Assembly: GCF_022810765.1 (NCBI RefSeq)
Contig: NZ_CP094494.1
Coordinates: 1,240,001-1,304,000 of the forward strand
Length of the DNA stretch: 64,000 nucleotides
Source: Winogradskyella sp. MH6
GTDB lineage: Bacteria; Bacteroidota; Bacteroidia; Flavobacteriales; Flavobacteriaceae
Reading direction: 5' to 3'
Shown here: one piece after another, positions 1-8,773 of the stretch
Layout: each line of letters begins with the position of its first letter
How positions within the stretch are numbered: position 1 is the first letter of the stretch
Translations under genes and position numbers: made by a program
The notes under the pieces: model-generated
What the model was told of the DNA's origin: nothing
Database searches by the model: none
The model's input: only the letters and a program-made list of their open reading frames with translations

Positions 1-935
1 GTCTCGTAAATCTCAAAAATGTTCTTCTTTGTATCTGCACCTTTTAAGGTTCCTTTGGCAAATAATGAATTCATGACACTATGCATGTTTGCACTAATTA
101 TATGAATTGGTCTTTGAAGTAATCCGTTTTTGTGCAATACAGACTTAATATTATCTGCCCAAATTTCTCCATGAATGTGATGCCCAAGTCGCTCTCTCAA
201 TACAGGGCTAAATGTAATTGTTCTTTTATTTCCCCTTACAACTTCTTCAATAGCAAGTTTCCCCAACCAATATACAATATGCAATAATCTTTCAGGTTGA
301 CTTTCGGTAGCAAACTTTGAATAGGCACCTGTTAACTCGTTAAATGTTCTGCCTAAAATATTTGCTGTATGCGTTATAGCTATTTCGCGTTCCTTTTGGG
401 TTAGCTTTTTGGTTGAAGTAACTGCATTTTCTAGTTTTTGCCAATCTCTTACTGTCGAGCCCTCTTCATCTATAAGAACACGTTTGCTGATTTTGTGAGA
501 CTCTACAAACAAAAATGTAAGATGCGTTAAAATATCGTAGATTTCTGAGCGTCCACGCGTAATTTCGATATTCATTTGCTCATCATCTATTCTATAGCAA
601 TTACGTCTTCTTTTAGGTGGAATAATAGGCTTAAAGTGAGAATTAGCATAACCTTCGTCACTGGTTAAGTTAATAAATGTACACTCCTCAATACCTTGAG
701 GCAAACGGTCTATTACATAAAGTAGACCATCGATTTCTGCTTTTTCTTCACCAATTGAACCATAAATCTCTGGTCTCAAAAGAAGTAATGCTTCTCTTAA
801 GGTTTCTCCAGAAACACCCATTGGCTTGTAAAATCCACGATTAAATAGATGGCGCATTGTAATATACATGCGCTCTATAGCGCTAGAACTCTCTTGAGCT
901 CTCGTTCTTTCGTGTTTTTGGTTTGTTGTACTCAT
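1..935 (-). CDS. Conserved Bacteroidota protein of unknown function, C-terminus outside window
   Basis: Reading the minus strand from an ATG at 935 gives an open frame that runs off the left edge of the window (about 311 residues visible). It begins MSTTNQKHERTRAQE and contains the runs AIERMYITMRHLFNRGF and PPKRRRNCYRIDDEQ. There is no signal peptide or membrane segment; the visible part looks like a soluble, mostly helical, charged protein. I recognise it as a family conserved in flavobacteria, possibly DUF6909, but the DUF number is from memory and no function is known to me. A TAnnTTTG box lies 16 nt upstream of the ATG, so it appears to have its own promoter just after the GH3 gene's stop codon. 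Confidence 0.8.
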   Translation of the reverse strand, partial: MSTTNQKHERTRAQESSSAIERMYITMRHLFNRGFYKPMGVSGETLREALLLLRPEIYGSIGEEKAEIDGLLYVIDRLPQGIEECTFINLTSDEGYANSHFKPIIPPKRRRNCYRIDDEQMNIEITRGRSEIYDILTHLTFLFVESHKISKRVLIDEEGSTVRDWQKLENAVTSTKKLTQKEREIAITHTANILGRTFNELTGAYSKFATESQPERLLHIVYWLGKLAIEEVVRGNKRTITFSPVLRERLGHHIHGEIWADNIKSVLHKNGLLQRPIHIISANMHSVMNSLFAKGTLKGADTKKNIFEIYE

Positions 936-951
936 ACCTTTATTTGGCCTG

Positions 952-959
952 CAAATATA
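952..959 (-). promoter_or_regulatory. TAnnTTTG -7 box for the partial gene at 1-935
   Basis: Minus strand TATATTTG, 16 nt before the ATG at 935. It matches the Bacteroidota housekeeping -7 element. No clear -33 TTG was assigned. Confidence 0.6.
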
Positions 960-962
960 GTT

Positions 963-2465
963 TTATTTAGTTAATTTGAGTTCATTTAGCCTATCTACTA
1001 TTGTTCTATCGTTAGAAAGTCTTGGTATTTTATTCTGTCCGCCGAGTTTTCCTATGGACTTCATATAGGTCTGAAAACCACCTTTTTTAACTCTAGTAAT
1101 TACCAAGGATCTTAAAACTTTTCCGTCAATTAAATCAAAATAATAACTGTTTTGTTGTTGAAGTGATGCTTCTAAATTTTGAACAAGCTTTAACTCATCG
1201 TTTGGTTCGTTTTCAAACTCTATAAACCACTCGTGATAAGGCAAACCTTCTGAAGGGTTAATTTGAGGCGCTACCGTAAACTCGTTTACTGTTATATCTG
1301 TATTTGCTGTTGCTTCTTTAAGCGCCTGTTCTACTTCCTTACCAATAACATGTTCTCCAAAGGCAGAAATAAAATGCTTTATTCTTCCGCTTACAATGAC
1401 TCTATAAGGAGACAAGGATGTGAACTCTACCGTATCTCCAATATTGTAAGCCCAAAGACCTGCGGTTGTAGAAATTATCATCACATAATTAACGCCTAGT
1501 TTAACATCTTTAATGGTAATACGCTCTGGATTTTCTTCAAAAAAGTACTCTGCTTCTATAAATTCGTAAAATATACCTGAGTTAAGCTGTAATAGCATTC
1601 CTTTTTCGTTTTGCTTGTCTTGAAATGCAAAAAAACCTTCGCTTGCAGGATACAGCTCTATACTATCAACCTTACGACCTATTAAATTTTCAAATTTCGC
1701 TCTGTATGGTTCGTAATTAACTCCTCCAAAAATAAACAGATTAAAGTTTTTAAATATTTCACCTACTTTCTGTCCTTTCGTTTCTATCAACTTTTCAAAA
1801 TACATCTGAACCCAAGATGGTATTCCAGAAATAACAGTCATATCTTCATTGATAGTTTCGTCTACAATGGCATTAACTTTTGTTTCCCAATCTTCGATAC
1901 AATTGGTTTTTAGGCTAGGCATTCTATTTTTTTGAAGATATTTTGGCACATAGTGTGCAACAATGCCTGAAAGCCGCCCTAGTTTAATACCGTTTTTTTC
2001 TTCTAAAATTGGACTTCCTTGAAGGAAAATCATTTTACCATCTACAAATTTTGCGTTACCAGTTTCGTTAATATAAAGCAAAATAGCATTTCTAGCCGCC
2101 TCAACATGTGTGGGCATACTTTCTTTGGTAATTGGAATGTATTTAGCACCTGAGGTTGTTCCAGAGGTTTTGGCAAAATAAATAGGCTTGCCTTTCCAAA
2201 GTATATTTTCTTCACCTTTTACAACGCGTTCTACATAAGGTCTTAAAGCTTCATAATCTCTTACCGGAACCTTGTTCTTAAAATCGTTATAAGATGTAAT
2301 TGTGCTAAATTCATGATCTTTGCCAAAAACCGTGTTTTTAGCATTCTTTATTAAATTTTGAAATACTTTATCTTGAGTCTCAATTGGATGAGATGCCCAT
2401 TTGTTGATGCGCTTTGCTATGAGTTTTGCAAAGAGTTTTGAAAGTGCTGCTTTAACCGATGGCAT
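963..2465 (-). CDS. GH3 family acyl-adenylating protein
   Basis: This 500-residue protein belongs to the GH3 (auxin-responsive promoter) fold of the ANL superfamily of adenylate-forming enzymes, which in plants conjugate amino acids to small carboxylic acids. The ATP-binding signature YFAKTSGTTSGAKYIPIT is at about residues 96-113, and the later ELYPASEGF and LWAYNIGDTVEF stretches fit the second nucleotide motif and the hinge. Length matches the bacterial family. The substrate of bacterial GH3 proteins is generally unknown, so only an acyl-acid amido synthetase-like activity can be inferred. Its ATG overlaps the TAA of the upstream M23 gene (TAATG on the minus strand), which implies translational coupling in one operon. 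Confidence 0.88.
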   Translation of the reverse strand: MPSVKAALSKLFAKLIAKRINKWASHPIETQDKVFQNLIKNAKNTVFGKDHEFSTITSYNDFKNKVPVRDYEALRPYVERVVKGEENILWKGKPIYFAKTSGTTSGAKYIPITKESMPTHVEAARNAILLYINETGNAKFVDGKMIFLQGSPILEEKNGIKLGRLSGIVAHYVPKYLQKNRMPSLKTNCIEDWETKVNAIVDETINEDMTVISGIPSWVQMYFEKLIETKGQKVGEIFKNFNLFIFGGVNYEPYRAKFENLIGRKVDSIELYPASEGFFAFQDKQNEKGMLLQLNSGIFYEFIEAEYFFEENPERITIKDVKLGVNYVMIISTTAGLWAYNIGDTVEFTSLSPYRVIVSGRIKHFISAFGEHVIGKEVEQALKEATANTDITVNEFTVAPQINPSEGLPYHEWFIEFENEPNDELKLVQNLEASLQQQNSYYFDLIDGKVLRSLVITRVKKGGFQTYMKSIGKLGGQNKIPRLSNDRTIVDRLNELKLTK

Positions 2466-3334
2466 TACTGAAAATCAATAAAATTAGTTGGATTTACAGG
2501 ATAACCTTTACTCCATAATTCGAAATGAAGGTGTGGTCCTGTGCTTAATTCGCCTGTATTACCAGACATAGCTATAACTTCTCCTGCCTTAACCAAATCT
2601 CCTTGCGACTTTGTTATGGCTGCATTATGCTTGTATACAGATATTAGTTCTTGGTTATGCTCTATGATGACTACATAACCCGTTTCTACTGTCCATTCTG
2701 CAAAGATTACTGTTCCGTCTGCTGTGGCTTTTACAGGCGTATTAGTTGCCACCACAACATCTACTGCATAGTGTTTGTCTTCTATATTATAACCTTCTGA
2801 AATTACACCATTTACTGGCGGAAAAAGAACAAAATTATTTTGCCCTGATGACTCCTCAAAAAGGTTATATTTATCTTCTTTTTCTACTTTTTCCCTAAGT
2901 AGCGAATCTTGCTTATTAGTCGTTGTTTGTAGAATTTCTGGATCATTTTTTGCAGCTTCTATTACAGAATCTCTATTAAAGTCTAATGTTGAAACATCTC
3001 CTGTAAGCACCTTTCTTATTGAAGCATAATACCGTTTATTCAATTCTAATTCTTGAACTAAAGAATCTGTTTTATAGTTAAGCATAGAGGCTTCTTTTTT
3101 GAGCTTTGCCGAAGAATAACCTGGTATATATTCCCTTAAAGGTGTAAATGCTATTAAAAGTATAGTAAAAAACACCAAAAAAATGGCAGATAACGATGTT
3201 AGTACAAACACATTGAGACGCGTTAGCTTTATTGCAAAACGTTCTTCAAAAGTGTCTTCATTTAGTATAACAAGGCGATACTTATGAAGTAGTTTTTTAG
3301 CGAACTTTTTTTCTTTTTTTTTCTTTTTTGCCAT
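2465..3334 (-). CDS. M23 family metallopeptidase (LytM-type murein endopeptidase or regulator)
   Basis: This 289-residue envelope protein has a very basic N-terminus rich in Lys, one membrane anchor at about residues 40-65 (FVLTSLSAIFLVFFTILLIAF), a coiled-coil stretch and a C-terminal LytM/M23 domain. The Zn-binding residues are visible: HYAVDVV (His and Asp), HNQ and GPHLHFELW (HxH). M23 proteins cleave peptide cross-links in peptidoglycan or regulate other hydrolases. The protein faces the periplasm. It is the first gene of an operon with GH3, joined by TAATG. A TAATTTTG box ends only 5 nt before the ATG, so the mRNA may be nearly leaderless. Confidence 0.92.
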   Translation of the reverse strand: MAKKKKKEKKFAKKLLHKYRLVILNEDTFEERFAIKLTRLNVFVLTSLSAIFLVFFTILLIAFTPLREYIPGYSSAKLKKEASMLNYKTDSLVQELELNKRYYASIRKVLTGDVSTLDFNRDSVIEAAKNDPEILQTTTNKQDSLLREKVEKEDKYNLFEESSGQNNFVLFPPVNGVISEGYNIEDKHYAVDVVVATNTPVKATADGTVIFAEWTVETGYVVIIEHNQELISVYKHNAAITKSQGDLVKAGEVIAMSGNTGELSTGPHLHFELWSKGYPVNPTNFIDFQ

Positions 3335-3339
3335 TAAAA

Positions 3340-3347
3340 CAAAATTA
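3340..3347 (-). promoter_or_regulatory. TAATTTTG -7 box immediately before the M23 gene
   Basis: The minus strand box is separated from the ATG at 3334 by only TTTTA. The transcription start would fall at or next to the start codon. Confidence 0.55.
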
Positions 3348-3420
3348 AATAAAATACTGACACCTCATGTTAATAGTTGCTAAAGTTAAAACAACAACGC
3401 TATTATTAAAGTTTAATTAT

Positions 3421-3428
3421 TAACTTTG
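3421..3428 (+). promoter_or_regulatory. TAACTTTG -7 box for tatA
   Basis: It matches TAnnTTTG and lies 18 nt before the tatA ATG. The TTG at 3426-3428, which could be read as an in-frame start, is part of this box and so is probably not translated. Confidence 0.6.
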
Positions 3429-3446
3429 CAGTCTAATTTTAAAGTT

Positions 3447-3632
3447 ATGATTTCTAGTAGTATATTTTTAGGAACTTTTGGGCCTTGGCAAATAGTATTA
3501 ATTGTTGTGGCCATATTACTTTTATTTGGTGGTAAAAAAATCCCTGAGTTAATGAGAGGTTTGGGAAGCGGCATCAAAGAATTTAAAGACGCAAGTAAAG
3601 ACGAGACTTCTGACAAGAAAGAAAAAGAATAA
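3447..3632 (+). CDS. tatA: Sec-independent translocase protein TatA/E
   Basis: This 61-residue protein forms the pore subunit of the twin-arginine translocation system, which exports folded proteins across the inner membrane. The typical order is present: a short N-terminal transmembrane helix (WQIVLIVVAILLLFG), the FGGKKIPEL hinge, an amphipathic helix (MRGLGSGIKEFKDA) and a charged Lys/Glu tail. I start it at ATG 3447 rather than the in-frame TTG at 3426, because that TTG sits inside a promoter box. Monocistronic: it is followed by a hairpin terminator shared with the convergent DUF4837 gene. tatC is not in the window. Confidence 0.95.
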   Translation: MISSSIFLGTFGPWQIVLIVVAILLLFGGKKIPELMRGLGSGIKEFKDASKDETSDKKEKE

Positions 3633-3652
3633 ACGTTTTATTTTTGAAACAT

Positions 3653-3683
3653 TAAAAAAGCCAACTTTAAAGTTGGCTTTTTT
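3653..3683. terminator. Bidirectional hairpin terminator between tatA and DUF4837
   Basis: AGCCAACTTT at 3659-3668 pairs with AAAGTTGGCT, flanked by an A-run on the left and a T-run on the right, so it can end transcription from both convergent genes. Confidence 0.85.
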
Positions 3684-3685
3684 AA

Positions 3686-4669
3686 TTATTTGATTTTGAT
3701 GGATTTTATAATCGATTCTAGCTCAAAGACATATTCAGCTTTTCTTAACGATGGTGCATAAACATAGCCATCTGCTATAAGATAGCGTTTGTTAACTTTA
3801 TCTTCAATGGCATAGGTTATAAATGGTCCAGCCATAGTAAATCCTCTCATTTCCCATATACCTCTTACTTCATAAGCGGGTTTATTATCTACAATAGCAT
3901 CAAACATTCCGGGTGCATAGGCATCGTCTACAGCCATATAAATACCATCTTCTCCAGGTATTTTTGTTTTAGTAATATGGTCTCGCATTTTTACAATATC
4001 CACTACAGTACTATCACCTTGAGAAATGGTTTCTAACGGAACCTCATAAAACATTACTTCAATAGTCTTAGAATTGCTTAAGTTTTTTCTAATCCAGAAG
4101 AAATCGTCATCTGCTTTAGCAATTCTATATGCAGAAGGGATATTTACTGTAAAGCCCATTTTCTTCTCTATAGCGCTTACATCTAACAAATCTAACTTAA
4201 TGCGTCTTTGTTTTTCTTTAACCTCTTCCTTATTAAAAGCGTCAATAATTTTATCCTTGGTTTCTGTAAGTTGGTAGATTATTTCGTCATTAGTTTTACC
4301 ACCAACTACAGCGATTGTTTGCGGTTTGGCAAAAGCTTCATTTGCTATTTTAGTAGTCGGTTCTATATTGTCCCCTTTTTCAATTTTAAGAATTATTCTA
4401 CTTCGCGTAGCAAATCCGTCAAATACTTGTGGTGGTATTTGGCGCAACTTAAACATTGGTTCATCTACAGGCAAACCATAAATTGAAGCGGCAAAGATTT
4501 TTCTAATATTTTCTCCGACACTTCCTTCCCATAAATCATTGTCTATTACAACAGAAATACTATTAAGATTTCCATTAGATTCAGGAAGATATCGTTTATT
4601 ATCTCCTTCCTTTTTATCTCCACAAGCTGTGAGCAACAAGCAGAATAAAAATGCATATAGCGTTCTCAT
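3686..4669 (-). CDS. DUF4837 family lipoprotein
   Basis: This 327-residue protein starts with a lipoprotein signal (MRTLYAFLFCLLLTACGDK; lipobox LTAC with Cys16). The body matches the Bacteroidota family DUF4837: ISVVIDNDLWEGSVGENIRKIFAA near the N-terminus, IPSAYRIAKADDDFFWIRK in the middle and EYVFELESIIKSI at the end. Function is unknown. The protein is expected in the envelope, anchored by its lipid. It lies 24 nt downstream of the LysM transglycosylase gene on the same strand, so it may act with it in cell-wall turnover; that link is inference from position only. Confidence 0.85.
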   Translation of the reverse strand: MRTLYAFLFCLLLTACGDKKEGDNKRYLPESNGNLNSISVVIDNDLWEGSVGENIRKIFAASIYGLPVDEPMFKLRQIPPQVFDGFATRSRIILKIEKGDNIEPTTKIANEAFAKPQTIAVVGGKTNDEIIYQLTETKDKIIDAFNKEEVKEKQRRIKLDLLDVSAIEKKMGFTVNIPSAYRIAKADDDFFWIRKNLSNSKTIEVMFYEVPLETISQGDSTVVDIVKMRDHITKTKIPGEDGIYMAVDDAYAPGMFDAIVDNKPAYEVRGIWEMRGFTMAGPFITYAIEDKVNKRYLIADGYVYAPSLRKAEYVFELESIIKSIKIK

Positions 4670-4693
4670 AAATTAGTGTTTTTTGTTGGTTTA

Positions 4694-6241
4694 TTACTCA
4701 GACACAATGAGTGTCATTCCTGTTTTGAGTTTATTACCACTAATATCGTTCCAATCTTTAAGATTTTGAACAGAAACTCCAGAAAATTTTTGAGCGATGC
4801 TCCAAAGTGAGTCACCAGATTTTACTTTATACGTTTTTCTACCACTTGAACTCACCGTTGTTTTCGGTGTTGACGGCTTAGAATTAGTAACTGGTTTTCT
4901 TGGGTAAATCGTTAAGCGTTGCCCTATTTTAAGATTGTTACTTCTTAGTCCATTCCATCGTTTTATCTGGCTTACTCTAACTCCGTAACGTCTTGCAATT
5001 TTACCCAAATAATCACCACTTCGTACTTTGTACCTTATTTTTGTATCTACTTTTACGAGCTCTGGCAATGGTTTCTCTCGTTTGTCAAATTCTGCTTTAG
5101 CAAACGCATAAATTTTATCTTCATTAGATGTAAAAATTCCGACAGCTTCTCTTGGCAAACGCAAAGCATAAGTTTTTCCTTCGATTTTAGGTATAATATC
5201 TAATTTGTACGATGGATTTAAAAACTGAAGCTCTTCAATATTAACACCTGTTGTTTCAGCCACCTGGTCTAAGGTAATCATTTGCTTTACATGTATTGTG
5301 TCGGTTTGAATTAATTGAAATGGTGGTCTTTCTGGTTTAAAACCATGTTCTTCAGCATATTCAAAAATATACATGGTTGCCAAAAATGCTGGCACATAAC
5401 CTGCGGTTTCTCGTGGAAGATTTGGTCTTATATTCCAATAGTTTTTATACCCTCCAGAACGTCTTATGGCTTTATTTACGTTTCCTGGACCAGAATTATA
5501 TGCAGCCAACGCTAAGTCCCAATCTCCAAAGATTTTATATAATCTTGATAAATATTTAGCAGCCGCAGAGGTAGAACTTATAGGATCACTACGCTCGTCT
5601 ACATAACTGCTTACATCGAGATTGTACTCTTTTCCGGTAGTAAACATAAACTGCCACAAACCTGTAGCTCCCACTCTAGATCTGGCCTTTGGCTTTAATG
5701 CAGACTCCACAATAGACAAATACTTCATTTCCAGCGGAATATTGTAATTATCAAATTCAGCCTCAAACATCGGAAAATAAAAATGGCTCAAACCCATTAA
5801 ACGCTCTAGAGAGGTCCTTCTATGTTTTAAGTAACGCTTTATAACACTTTCTAATGAAGGATTATATTCTATATTGAAAGGTGTTTTAGCATTAAGACGT
5901 GCTAATCTTGCTTTTAAAGTATCAGTAGACAATTCAGGATAATCAACAGGCTCATAAGTTAATTCTGTGACGGATTTGTAGATTGTATCATACAATGAGT
6001 TACTGTATAATTCTTCTAACCATTTTTGGTCTAATTCGGCGGCTTCAGGATGATCTTTGAGGTTTTTGATATTTAAAGTATCCTTTTCAGCAGGAATCTC
6101 TTTTCCTAGAGTGGTAGTTTTACCATCAATAAGCGTATCTCCAACTTTTATAGTTGACGAAATTGTGTCTGTTTTTGTTTGTGAAAACCCAAGGGTTACC
6201 AAACTACAGACTATTATTAGGGTATTGAACTTGTAATGCAT
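4694..6241 (-). CDS. mltD: Membrane-bound lytic murein transglycosylase with two LysM repeats (MltD-like)
   Basis: This 515-residue exported protein cleaves the glycan strands of peptidoglycan with formation of 1,6-anhydro ends. A signal peptide (about 1-20) is followed by an acidic linker and an SLT domain: the catalytic Glu is in SIVESALKPKARSRVGATGLWQFM and the AYNSGPGNVNKAI motif follows. Two C-terminal LysM modules (YKVRSGDYLGKIARRYGV and YKVKSGDSLWSIAQKF) bind peptidoglycan. It probably forms a unit with the following DUF4837 lipoprotein gene. Its ATG lies only a few nt after the T-tail of a strong hairpin that follows pgk, so expression may need read-through or a start inside the hairpin region. 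Confidence 0.93.
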   Translation of the reverse strand: MHYKFNTLIIVCSLVTLGFSQTKTDTISSTIKVGDTLIDGKTTTLGKEIPAEKDTLNIKNLKDHPEAAELDQKWLEELYSNSLYDTIYKSVTELTYEPVDYPELSTDTLKARLARLNAKTPFNIEYNPSLESVIKRYLKHRRTSLERLMGLSHFYFPMFEAEFDNYNIPLEMKYLSIVESALKPKARSRVGATGLWQFMFTTGKEYNLDVSSYVDERSDPISSTSAAAKYLSRLYKIFGDWDLALAAYNSGPGNVNKAIRRSGGYKNYWNIRPNLPRETAGYVPAFLATMYIFEYAEEHGFKPERPPFQLIQTDTIHVKQMITLDQVAETTGVNIEELQFLNPSYKLDIIPKIEGKTYALRLPREAVGIFTSNEDKIYAFAKAEFDKREKPLPELVKVDTKIRYKVRSGDYLGKIARRYGVRVSQIKRWNGLRSNNLKIGQRLTIYPRKPVTNSKPSTPKTTVSSSGRKTYKVKSGDSLWSIAQKFSGVSVQNLKDWNDISGNKLKTGMTLIVSE

Positions 6242-6246
6242 ATATA

Positions 6247-6278
6247 AAAAACCTACTATACGTAACGTTAGTAGGTCT
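6247..6278 (-). terminator. Hairpin with T-run between pgk and mltD
   Basis: ACCTACTA at 6251-6258 pairs with TAGTAGGT at 6269-6276. On the minus strand the stem is followed by six T and then, almost at once, by the mltD ATG at 6241. It has the form of a factor-independent terminator for pgk. Confidence 0.75.
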
Positions 6279-6303
6279 AAAAATAGTATTTTTTGTGAGT
6301 TAT

Positions 6304-6324
6304 ACTCAATTTAAAGAATTGAGT
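6304..6324. other. Second small hairpin in the pgk-mltD gap
   Basis: ACTCAATT (6304-6311) and AATTGAGT (6317-6324) form a perfect 8-bp stem with a 5-nt loop. On the plus strand a T-run follows after a few bases, but no plus-strand gene ends here, so its role is unclear. Confidence 0.4.
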
Positions 6325-6344
6325 CTCTATTTTTTAAGAACTAA

Positions 6345-7532
6345 TTAGTCTAAAATCGCAGCAATTCCAGGAAGCGTTTTCCCTTCTAAGCTTTCTAGCA
6401 TAGCACCACCACCTGTACTTACGTAACTTACTTTATCTTCAAAACCAAACTCTTTTACAGCAGCTACAGAATCTCCTCCTCCAACTAAAGAAAAAGCTCC
6501 ATTTTTAGTAGCGTTAGCAATAGAATTTCCAAGCGCTATAGTGCCTTTAGAAAAAGTTTCCATTTCAAAAACGCCTAATGGACCGTTCCATAAAATGGTG
6601 TTACATTTATTAACTACGTCGTCAAAAATCTCTAAAGATTTTGGACCAGCATCCAAACCTTGCCATCCATCAGGAATATGATAAACATCTACGTGTTGTG
6701 TATTGGCATCGTTGCTAAAAGCATCTGCAGCAATAACATCCACAGGTAAGTGAACTTGTACTCCTTTAGCCTCAGCTTGTTTTAAAATATCTAAAGCTAA
6801 TTCCATTTTATCATCTTCGCAGATAGAATCTCCAATAGATCCTCCTTTAGCTTTAATGAATGTAAATGTCATTCCTCCACCAATAATAAGGTGATCTACT
6901 TTATCTAAAATATTTTCTATAACCGTGATTTTTGAAGATACTTTAGCGCCACCAAGTACTGCTAACACAGGCTTTTCACCATCTTCTAATACTTTTTTGA
7001 TGCTCTCTATCTCTTTGGCCAATAAGCTTCCGAAGCATTTAGCATCAGGAAAAAATTCTGCAACAATAGTTGTAGAAGCATGAGCTCTATGTGCTGTACC
7101 AAAAGCATCATTTACATAAATATCTCCTAGCTTAGATAGTTGTTTTGCAAAGTCTTTATCACCTTTTGTTTCCTCGTCATGAAAACGCAAGTTTTCGAGC
7201 AATAAAATTTCGCCTGGTTGTAAAGCATTTGCCTTTTCTTCTGCTTCTTCACCAACACAGTTGCTTGCAAATTTTACTTCAACCCCTAAAATATCTTCAA
7301 TTTTTGGAATAATATGCTTTAAAGAAAACTCTTCTTGTACTCCCTTTGGTCGTCCTAAATGCGACATTAAAACACAGCTTCCTCCATCTTCTAAGATTTT
7401 TATAATCGTTGGTTTTGCAGAAATAATTCTAGTGTCGTCAGTCACTTCAAATTTATCATTTAGAGGCACATTAAAATCTACGCGGATTAATGCTTTTTTA
7501 TCTTTGAAATTAAAATCGTTTAGTGTCTTCAT
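6345..7532 (-). CDS. pgk: Phosphoglycerate kinase
   Basis: This glycolytic enzyme transfers phosphate between 1,3-bisphosphoglycerate and ADP in the cytoplasm. It has 395 residues from MKTLNDFNF. Family motifs are clear: RVDFNVPLN near the N-terminus, the substrate-binding [26 protein letters not shown] and the C-terminal GGGDSVAAV nucleotide loop. An in-frame TTG 14 codons upstream is rejected as start because it lies within the TATATTTG promoter box at 7572-7579. Downstream is a hairpin terminator before mltD. Divergent from holB, with about 86 nt between the two starts. Confidence 0.97.
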   Translation of the reverse strand: MKTLNDFNFKDKKALIRVDFNVPLNDKFEVTDDTRIISAKPTIIKILEDGGSCVLMSHLGRPKGVQEEFSLKHIIPKIEDILGVEVKFASNCVGEEAEEKANALQPGEILLLENLRFHDEETKGDKDFAKQLSKLGDIYVNDAFGTAHRAHASTTIVAEFFPDAKCFGSLLAKEIESIKKVLEDGEKPVLAVLGGAKVSSKITVIENILDKVDHLIIGGGMTFTFIKAKGGSIGDSICEDDKMELALDILKQAEAKGVQVHLPVDVIAADAFSNDANTQHVDVYHIPDGWQGLDAGPKSLEIFDDVVNKCNTILWNGPLGVFEMETFSKGTIALGNSIANATKNGAFSLVGGGDSVAAVKEFGFEDKVSYVSTGGGAMLESLEGKTLPGIAAILD

Positions 7533-7571
7533 CTGTTTTAAATAAGGAATATCTTTCTCTGTTTTGAATAA

Positions 7572-7579
7572 CAAATATA
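7572..7579 (-). promoter_or_regulatory. TATATTTG -7 box for pgk
   Basis: Matches TAnnTTTG on the minus strand and predicts a 5' leader of about 30-35 nt before the pgk ATG at 7532. Confidence 0.6.
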
Positions 7580-7606
7580 AAGATTAGAAAGCATAAAAAA
7601 ATTACA

Positions 7607-7614
7607 TAGTTTTG
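7607..7614 (+). promoter_or_regulatory. TAGTTTTG -7 box 4 nt before holB
   Basis: The box is followed by CTTT and then the holB ATG at 7619, so the transcript may begin at the start codon. Confidence 0.55.
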
Positions 7615-7618
7615 CTTT

Positions 7619-8773
7619 ATGTTATTTTCTGAAGTTTTAGGGCAAGAACACATTAAAAATCACCTTACAACAAGTGTTGATCAAGGTAGAATTGCACACG
7701 CGCAACTTTTTGTTGGACCAGAAGGTTCTGGTACTTTACCTATGGCCATAGCTTATGCACAATACATTTTGTGTAGCAACACTGGTGGTGAAAACACTGG
7801 TGGAAATGAATCTTGTAATCTAAAATTCAAGAACGTATCGCATCCCGATTTGCACTTCGCCTTTCCTGTTACCACAAGTGATAAAGTAAAAAGTAAACCT
7901 GTTTCTAATTTTTATCTCGAAGAATGGAGACAACTGTTAGACCAGCAACCTTACGGCAACCTTTTTGATTGGTACAAATTATTGGGTGTGGACAACAAGC
8001 AAGGGCAAATTGGTGTTGATGAAGCTTTTGAAATTGTAAAGTCCCTTTCACTAAAATCTTATGAAGGCGGTTACAAAGTGATGCTAATTTGGATGGCAGA
8101 AAAAATGAATACTGCTGCTGCCAATAAGCTTTTAAAACTTATTGAGGAACCACCTGAAAAAACCATTTTCATTCTCATTGCAGAAGACGAAGAGCAAATT
8201 ATAAATACCATTCGTTCGCGTTGTCAAATACTAACATTTCCTCCTCTAGCTGAAGAAGCAATTACTGAAGCTTTAGTGAGAAACTATCATATTGAAAATG
8301 CGGTTGCCACTAAAATTGCGCATCAAGCTAATGGCAATTACAACAAGGCTTGCGATCTTATTTATCAAGATAGTGAAGATATTCAGTTTGAAAAATGGTT
8401 TATTCTTTGGGTACGTTCGGCTTTTAAAGCCAGAGGAAACAAAGCGGCTATTCACGATTTAATTTCTTGGAGCGAAGAAATTGCAAAAACTGGAAGAGAA
8501 ACACAAAAGAAGTTTTTAGCATTTTGTCTCAATTATTTTAGACAAGCCATGCTTATGAATTACAAAGCTGATTCTTTGGTGTATTTAGAACCAAAATCCG
8601 AAGGTTTTAAGCTTGAAAATTTTGCTCCTTTTGTGCATGGCAATAACATTTTGGAAATTAGTGATGAACTTCAAGATGCTATTTATCATATTGAAAGGAA
8701 TGGGAATTCTAAGATTATCCTAACCGATTTAAGTATAAAACTTACACGTTTACTACATAAAAAAGCCAGCTAA
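7619..8773 (+). CDS. holB: DNA polymerase III delta' subunit (clamp loader)
   Basis: This 384-residue AAA+ protein is the delta' part of the clamp loader that opens the sliding clamp during replication. The N-terminus (MLFSEVLGQEHIKNHL...GRIAHAQLFVGPEGSG) is typical. The Walker A position reads GPEGSGTL and lacks the Lys needed for ATP hydrolysis, as expected for the non-catalytic delta'. The region LLKLIEEPPEKTIFILIAED and the sensor-1 like IRSRCQILTF are present. Only two Cys are seen where many bacterial delta' subunits have a four-Cys zinc module, so that module looks reduced. Its stop codon lies in the loop of the terminator hairpin. Confidence 0.93.
   Translation: MLFSEVLGQEHIKNHLTTSVDQGRIAHAQLFVGPEGSGTLPMAIAYAQYILCSNTGGENTGGNESCNLKFKNVSHPDLHFAFPVTTSDKVKSKPVSNFYLEEWRQLLDQQPYGNLFDWYKLLGVDNKQGQIGVDEAFEIVKSLSLKSYEGGYKVMLIWMAEKMNTAAANKLLKLIEEPPEKTIFILIAEDEEQIINTIRSRCQILTFPPLAEEAITEALVRNYHIENAVATKIAHQANGNYNKACDLIYQDSEDIQFEKWFILWVRSAFKARGNKAAIHDLISWSEEIAKTGRETQKKFLAFCLNYFRQAMLMNYKADSLVYLEPKSEGFKLENFAPFVHGNNILEISDELQDAIYHIERNGNSKIILTDLSIKLTRLLHKKAS

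Noticed and set aside
4074..4486. Two plus-strand frames inside the DUF4837 gene
   Set aside because: Antisense shadows of a recognised lipoprotein gene, with no signals of their own.
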